From Chamaecyparis obtusa (lineage: Eukaryota; Streptophyta; Pinopsida; Cupressales; Cupressaceae): a stretch of DNA of 64,000 bases. Location: positions 185,001 to 249,000 of the forward strand of contig BSBK01000522.1 in NCBI GenBank assembly GCA_027943335.1. The letters run 5' to 3'. The position numbers were made by a program, and so were the translations under genes. Every line of letters begins with the position of its first letter. Positions within the stretch are counted from its first letter, which is position 1. Below are positions 58,036 through 64,000 of this stretch, piece by piece. The notes under the pieces are model-generated. The model saw only the letters and a list, made by a program, of their open reading frames with translations. It did no database searches and was not told where the DNA came from.

Positions 58036-59634
58036 TGTAGTTGTTATCTCCACTAATTATTTGTATTTGGAGATTATCATTATTATTTTTGTGTGACGAC
58101 ATACTTTAGTTTTTGGGAATCAAAGGCTAATTGAGATTTTTATGGAAAAGTTGAGATCTTTTCTCAACTTATTTCTTATATAAAATATTGTATCTCTCAA
58201 TTTGTGGAGGAAGTTTTCCTCTTTAAAGCTATAAAAGATTTTTATTTTATTAATAAACATAGCCAAGTTTGTATTCATTAATTATTTTTATCAATTGGCT
58301 CCAGTAAATGGATTTTATCACTTTGTTGAGAAATTCTATATCATTGGTATCGGAGCATTAGATCGCGATTTTTAGAATTGATATTCATGTCCTTATGATT
58401 CAACTTTAGCTTAAAAATGAAAATATATTTTGTTTCAATCTAATTTGTGTAGACTGTGATGATTGGAGAGGCGACACAACTTCCACAAAGTCTTTTAAAA
58501 GGCATATAATAACTTATTTTAAATTATTTTATGTCTTCTCAAATGGGTATTTTACGGAATTTGATTTCATTTCTTGGTTCATGAGTTATCGCTGATTGAA
58601 GTATTATAGCCCTCGAAAAATGTGATCGCGCCTATCTTGTATTTCAGGGTGAATTTTCTCTTTGCAATGAACACAATAGAGGATGTATCTTATATCAATG
58701 GAAATATCTCTTAAATTCCTCAAATGGGTCATTGACGAAATTCAGTTTCATATCTTGTAATAAAAGTTACAAATAAATTTGCAGATAGAGGTCCACTGGT
58801 TCTATAACTCATGTGCTTACATCTTAGCTTCTTGTATTTAATTTTATCCTTATCTTATACTTCTCTAGAAATATTTTATGATGTAAAACTTGGAATTTGG
58901 TTTTGAGAACTAATGTTTGGCGTCATCTACCAACATTTGGGCTTTTTTTGTAATACTACTTTTAGTAGTAATTTTGTCCACTTATCAGACATTTTCCTTA
59001 CAAGTTTGCTTTGGTATCCATGATTCTGGGAGTATATTTGTCTTTTTTTTTCGGCAGTTACTCAAGGTTTGAAAGTCCCCATGCCAGGTTCTTGTTGAAG
59101 TGCATTCTACTTCAATTTACCTTGTCATTTGTATCACCACATTCTATATGGTGTTATAGCCATTTAACATCTTGTTTGCTAGGAGAATTTTAGTGTATTT
59201 TGAGCATGGATATGGGTTTGAAGTTTTTGAATCACCAATTTCATCACACATCTACACCATCAACATCATCAACTATATCAACATTATTATTCTTCCTCCA
59301 TGATAGCTTTGGAGGTCAATGTTTCTATGGTTGGGAGGAATACAAATTATTTGTATTTAGATATTATCATTATTATTTTAGTGTGACGACATATTTTTAG
59401 TTTTTGGGAATCAAAGGCTAGTTGATATTTTTATGGAAAAGTTGAGATCTTTTCTCTACTTATTTCTTATTTAAAAGATTGTATCTCTCAATTTGTTGAG
59501 GAAGTTTTCCTCTTTAAATCTATAAAATCTTTTTATTTTATTAATAAACATAGCCAAGTTTTTATTCACTCATTATTTATATGAATTGGCTCTCATGAAT
59601 GGAATTTATCACCTTTTTGAGAAATCCCATATCA
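58036..59634 (+). mobile_element. TRIM-like LTR element G, about 1.6 kb
   Basis: LTRs of about 300 bases (58036-58343 and about 59326-59634) share TATCATTATTATTTT.GTGTGA, GTTTTTGGGAATCAAAGGCT and TTTATTTTATTAATAAACAT. TTGGTATCGGAGCA (58344-58357) follows the first LTR as primer site, and GGTTGGGAGGAA (59329-59340) is a purine tract before the second. The 980-base interior has no coding capacity beyond a 60-codon frame. That combination is the definition of a TRIM. Target bases may be AAATA left and AAATT right. The exact LTR start is uncertain by about 15 bases. Confidence 0.82.
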
Positions 59635-59639
59635 AAATT

Positions 59640-60710
59640 ACAATCTGAAGACCAACCAAAGTTGAAGAGGAGTATAGCTTCTCCCTTGTCACTTCCTTTG
59701 TAAACATATCCGTTGGATTTTCATTTGTATGTGTCTTTTCTAGCTTTAACTATCCATTATCCAATATTGACCGAATGAAGTGGTATCTCAACTGTATGTG
59801 TTTGGTCTTTGAATGCAAGGAAAAATTCTTTGCAAAATGGATGACACTCTAGCTATTTGTAAACAGCTAATTTTCAGTCTCTACTTTTCCCAACTCTTCC
59901 ACAAAAAATTGCAGCCATATTATCTCCTTAGTTGCCTCTATAGTAGAAACAAACTCTGCCTCTGTAGTGGATAAAGCGACCACCTTTTGCAATCAAGAAA
60001 TCCAATTCATTGATGTCCCACCAACAGTAATTAAATAACATGTGGCACTCCGCCTGGTATCTAAATCCCTTGCCAAATCAGAGTCAACATAGCCTTTTAA
60101 ATCAACATTAAACCCCCCAAAACATAAACATTTATTGGATGTACCTCTCAAATATATGACAATCTATTTTATTGTATTCCAATGCTCAACTCCAGGATGA
60201 CTCATATACTTGCTAACAACTCCTACAACATGTGCAATATCTGGCCTAGTACATACCATGACATACATCAAACTACCTACAACTGAAGCATATGGTGTCT
60301 TGGACATTTTTTCTTTCTCCTCTTGTTTCTTTGGACATATCTCCTTATTCCATTTCAAATGACTAGGAAAAGGTGTGCTGAAAATTTTTGCATTCTCCAT
60401 ATGAAATCTTTGCAACACCTTTTCAACATAATTAGCCTGGATAGAGTCAATTTTTCATTTTTTCTATCTTTTCAAATTTTCATACTAAGGATTTGTTTTC
60501 TACCCCCAAATCCTTCATGGAAAAAGAATGTGCTAATTGTTGTTTCAACCCCTTAATGTGATCTATGTTAGACCTTGCTACAAGCATATCATCAACATAT
60601 AAACATAAAATAATGTAGCTATTTTTTGTTCCCAACTCAACATATTAGAAAATTCTATGAGTATGCCAAACTCAATGTTCAAATATTCCAAAGGATTTGA
60701 CCAAGCAATA
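59640..60710 (-). pseudogene. Copia RT-RNase H remnant of F
   Basis: Read on the minus strand: LYVDDMLVARSNIDHIKGLK (catalytic YVDD), FSMKDLG, then MLQRFHMENAKIFSTPFPSH, TPYASVVGSLMYVMVCTRPD and IAHVVGVVSKYMSHPGVEHW, and RNase H sequence to 59640 with several stops. It is closely similar to the RT-RNase H part of copia A (PYVSVVGSLMYAMVCTRPNI), so A and F belong to the same or sister families. The 5' portion (gag to early RT) is missing. Confidence 0.9.
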
Positions 60711-62698
60711 AGAATGATCGATTATGATCCTCTTCCCCTACTCTTCAGGTTCCGTAGAACCAAGACGGGTAGGCCTATATTTTAACAGTGTCTCCTAGTT
60801 AAAGCTTTTTATAGAAGATTGTCTTATATTTGTATTTGAACTTTTGTGTGAGCTCTCAAGATGGAAATGATGTCTCGAGGAAGATCAAATTGTGTGCTTC
60901 ACAATTATAATTTATCCTCTAATTGTTGAAATTGTGTTAAAATATTGAATGCTTTATAAGTTGATAGTTGTTTATGATTATGGTTTTGTTTCAGACAAAG
61001 ACTTCAGTATATAATACTAGACCCGTGCCTTCTTCATGTTGCGCTATAGAGTTAATTTCCTCCTTGATCCCACGTATAAATTTGTGAGACAATTTTCACT
61101 TCCACTAATTGAATGGATCTATCAATTGCTTTTACCTTCTATGGCTTCAATTATTAAATCACACTGCAACTAGTCTTAGTGAATTTAAGTTTTACTAAAA
61201 AAATACCAATAAGACAAAATTAATATGCACAACTATATGAACTCTGATAATCAAACTGCAATATAATTAGAAATAACTTCTCCACACAATGGCTTAGATA
61301 GCTTCTACTTCTGGGAAGAGAAATCACAAAGAACTAATCAAATTGAATAATTAACCCACAACTTTGATAGAAAAAAAAATATTGTCTTTATATTAATATT
61401 GAAATGTCTTCTTATAAAGATGATTTACATTGTGATGATAATGATATAATCTAAATGCTTCTTCTCTTTACATTTTACACCACACATATATATGTGGTTG
61501 AATGGTTTTTACACCCCTTTAGGGTGAAAAGACACCACCCTATTAAAAATCTTTTTGAAAAAATTAATCAACTAATTAAAAACTAACTACCTATCTTTTG
61601 GATTTGGGTTTGGTCACAAATCCAAAATACTTCATGAAAAGCTAAGATTTTAACTAGAGCTTGGAAATTGGATTTTCTGAACTAGGTCTTTTTAAATTTT
61701 GATCATTTCATCCTCTGTCGACATCATCTTTACAACAAGTCAAAATTCCAACATCTTTGAAACCTCCACTTTCAAAACTTTGATTGTTTTTGTCATAAAG
61801 ATTCCTTCCTTACTCTTTCAGCTTTGAATGAAAATAATCTGATGCTTAATCCCATTTCATCTCTTTATACATGTATTTTTTTCATCTCATCAACTACCTT
61901 CATTGAAATTTTTTTGTCAATTCATCGAGCCACAATTTGTCCCCAACAAATAGTGTAAGTTTATGAAACATTTTGAATGTTATAGTGGTACTCATAGAGC
62001 TTTGAAAATGGATAAAGGAGTACCTTATTATGCATACAATCATGTGGAACAATTGATTTGGTGAGGAAGATCTTAGACATTTAAATATCTACTCATGAGA
62101 ATGACTTACTTGGAGGGATCTACAAGATGCGCTATAAGATTGTTCAGGGATCATAAGGGAATAGTACTCCAAAAACATATCAAGTTTGACTCTGAGAGGA
62201 CGAAAATGAATGTATAGACCTATTTATAAGTGGATAATATGGAGAACTAAATTGTTAGGCATGGAGTTTAGGAGGCCATTTTTTAGGGTTTTATCACTAT
62301 TGAACTCCAAAATTTGTCAAAATTTAGAGCTCCAACATGCTCTTTCTAGGGAGGTATGCTCCCTATGAGCATAGTGAGATTCCTATTATCTTTAGGAGAA
62401 GCAGACCAAATTGATTTATTTAATTAGATTAATCCTAATATGAAAACTTCATATGGTGGTCCCAGCCCCCCTAAAAGGATTGTCAATTCTTTCCTCTGTC
62501 AAAAACTTGATTTTGATCATGTAACAGTATAAACCTCCTAGAGTATCATCATCATTTGCTTCACTACTTAATCTAGTTAATTTCCTTTTCAAATGTTTTT
62601 TGTCTTCTTCACATCTATGCAATTAGTCTATTTGATGTCATATGTATAACATTTAGGACTTCCCATCATTCTTAGTTGTAATGAATCAAAAAAAATTA
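60711..62698. other. Intergenic sequence without recognisable gene
   Basis: Both strands contain only short frames without motifs. No repeat pair was noticed. A/T-rich with isolated CA-rich and T-rich runs (61370-61410, 61870-61920). Confidence 0.5.
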
Positions 62699-63967
62699 TT
62701 ACACTTCATATTTATTTGAAAAACCTAATCCTTTATTATGCCCATTTTCTTTTGAAAATGTCTTGAAGCTAACTTTACTGTCATATTTAGATTTTACTTG
62801 AATATGGTTTTTACAGTAATGATTAAAATTCTCATTGTCACAAACATGATTTCCCTTTTCTCCTTGTGATTCACCTTTTACTTGCACATCACTTTTGAGA
62901 GGAAATTTTTTTGGCAATTTTTTCTTACATTTCTTTCCTTTTGAAATATTTATGTCACCAACCATAATATCCAAAATAGGCTCCACATATATTTCTTGAT
63001 GATACTTTAGATTACTAATTTCTTTTGAACAACATTTTATTTTGTCCATTGGTTCAATTTCCTAATATTCTGGAAATACCTTATAATCCTCATATGCTGG
63101 ATCTGGGCATGCATAAGAATTAATTTCAAGAGTATCATGCCAGAATATTTTGTCTTCTTTTACTATATCATCACAAGCTACATCTTCTTCAATTATTTCA
63201 TTATATAGCGGATTTGAAAAAAAATTGAAGTTATTTTCAGATATATTTTCTTCTATATGTTGATCATAATGTGTATTCTCACTAAATGCATCATCCTCCT
63301 AGAAACCATATGACTCTTTTGTTTCATACACTTCCTTCTCATCAAAGTAATTGCTATTTGTAGGAATGAATTGATTTTATTTATGTTCATCAAGCACCTC
63401 ACAGGAAAGATTTATTTTTTGCATTGTTTCATTTTCGTGAGCAGGAAAAAAAATTGAACTATTTTCATGAATCTTCTTCTGATATTCTATGTCCAAAAGT
63501 TCTAAAATTTGTTCACTACTGAGTGAACCTTCCTCCTCCTCCTCCTCTACATTGCTAGCATCTGCATCTTTTTCATAGGTTTTGTCATTACAATAATCAT
63601 TTACACATGAATCAATTGTTGATTTATTTAATTCCATGTTCTCTACTATGGATTGTGCCATATCATCAGTCCTTTCACATTCATTATTTTATGCAACCAT
63701 TTGTCCAATAATTATTTCATGTACTTGATTGAGCACAAATCTCAACTGGGAGTCATGCAAGATTTTGGACTCATATATCTTATTGCATAGCTCATCATGT
63801 AGAGGCCTAATATTTGAATGTATTTGCCCATAAATTTCTAAAATTCTTTTGAAAAAATCTACTACATATTCATTTTCATATCTTTCTACATTGAAGAATG
63901 TATCCAAAAGAGATATACAAGATCCTGATTCCATAGTACAATTCTGAGTTTCTTCTTGTGTATACAA
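62699..63967 (-). pseudogene. Unknown acidic protein, one frame with four stops, may continue beyond the window
   Basis: Three open segments on the minus strand (63967-63689, 63661-63377, 63049-62699) lie in one phase and the sequence between reads on with few stops (after QMVA, DEHK, near SYGF and after FPEY), giving about 423 codons. The N-terminal part has a helical NEYVVDFFKRILEIYGQIHS followed by RPLHDELCNKIYESKIL. The middle is acidic (VEEEEEEGSLSSEQILELLD) and the end is Lys-rich (KGKKCKKKLPKKFPLKS) with scattered Cys/His. I do not recognise it. The start may lie further right of 63967, outside the window. Possibly part of an LTR element. Confidence 0.5.
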
Positions 63968-64000
63968 TTTCTCATTGTCTTCTTCAATTGTGTCGTGGAA

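Larger units (their letters stand above)
57839..60710 (-). mobile_element. Copia fragment F (3' half, related to A), minus strand, holding TRIM-like G
   Basis: At 57839 TGTTAGGATTAG begins a reversed LTR end resembling that of A (GATTTAACGTGGTTCACCCA against TGGGTGAACCACGTTAAAT in A). LTR sequence runs to about 58035, where G begins. After G (59635) the sequence is the end of the copia coding region in reverse. The remaining LTR part and the purine tract expected between are absent, so a deletion accompanied or preceded the G insertion. F ends abruptly in RT near 60710. Confidence 0.8.

Noticed and set aside
59011..59193. 60-codon frame in element G
   Set aside because: Short, hydrophobic by AT-rich composition, no partner copy; TRIM interiors do not encode proteins.
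1..64000. tRNA genes suspected from repeated TTGGTATCAGAGC
   Set aside because: They are primer-binding sites next to LTRs; no cloverleaf or A/B boxes around them.

Overview
The window reads as intergenic DNA of a land plant with a large, repeat-filled nuclear genome. It is AT-rich. I see no intact single-copy gene, and no rRNA, tRNA or CRISPR. Nearly everything recognisable is a plant transposable element: Ty1/copia, Ty3/gypsy chromovirus, Ty3/gypsy gag-only, LINE with RNase H, and a small terminal-repeat element. Nested old insertions with many stop codons fit a gymnosperm such as a conifer better than a compact angiosperm genome, but the lineage is inference.

The left two thirds is one deep nest that can be unpicked from LTR pairs and 5-bp target duplications. 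A broken plant-mobile-domain gene (3190-4424, possible tail 39326-39703) is split by LTR element B (4425-39325). The 5' LTR of B is split by copia element A (4621-24859). A is interrupted by LTR element C (9131-24336, target duplication GTTTT). ORF1 of C is interrupted by a Ty3/gypsy chromovirus E (11354-19235). Separately, ORF2 of B is interrupted by a gag-protease-only gypsy element H (28202-35028, target duplication GTTAC). Next to the nest lies element D on the minus strand (39704-48129).

B, C and D are the most interesting content. With their insertions removed they are 7-8.5 kb elements with LTRs of about 1.1-1.3 kb. All three have the same plan: a coiled-coil protein with four or five CCHC zinc knuckles (ORF1), then a protein of about 1000 residues or more (ORF2) with conserved motifs I do not recognise, a Lys/Glu-rich middle and a helical C-terminus. 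None has protease, integrase, reverse transcriptase or RNase H. They look like one family of non-autonomous elements that keeps two proteins of its own.

The right third holds a possible DNA transposon with GGCGAA-type subterminal repeats (48836-50197), a near-perfect palindrome like a MITE (51816-52020), and a 5'-truncated LINE (52797-56739) framed by a 19-bp target duplication. Between its RNase H domain and its 3' end the LINE carries an extra reading frame of about 640 codons. After it come a Ty3/gypsy integrase fragment, a minus-strand copia 3' half broken by a TRIM-like element (58036-59634), an empty 2-kb stretch, and a broken acidic reading frame running to the right edge (62699-63967, minus).

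In the E gag-pol frame the internal stops are mostly TAG and TAA at positions where Gln or Arg is expected, as cytosine deamination of long-silenced elements would produce. Boundaries come from reading repeat pairs and are accurate to a few bases where a target duplication is given, and to tens of bases otherwise.
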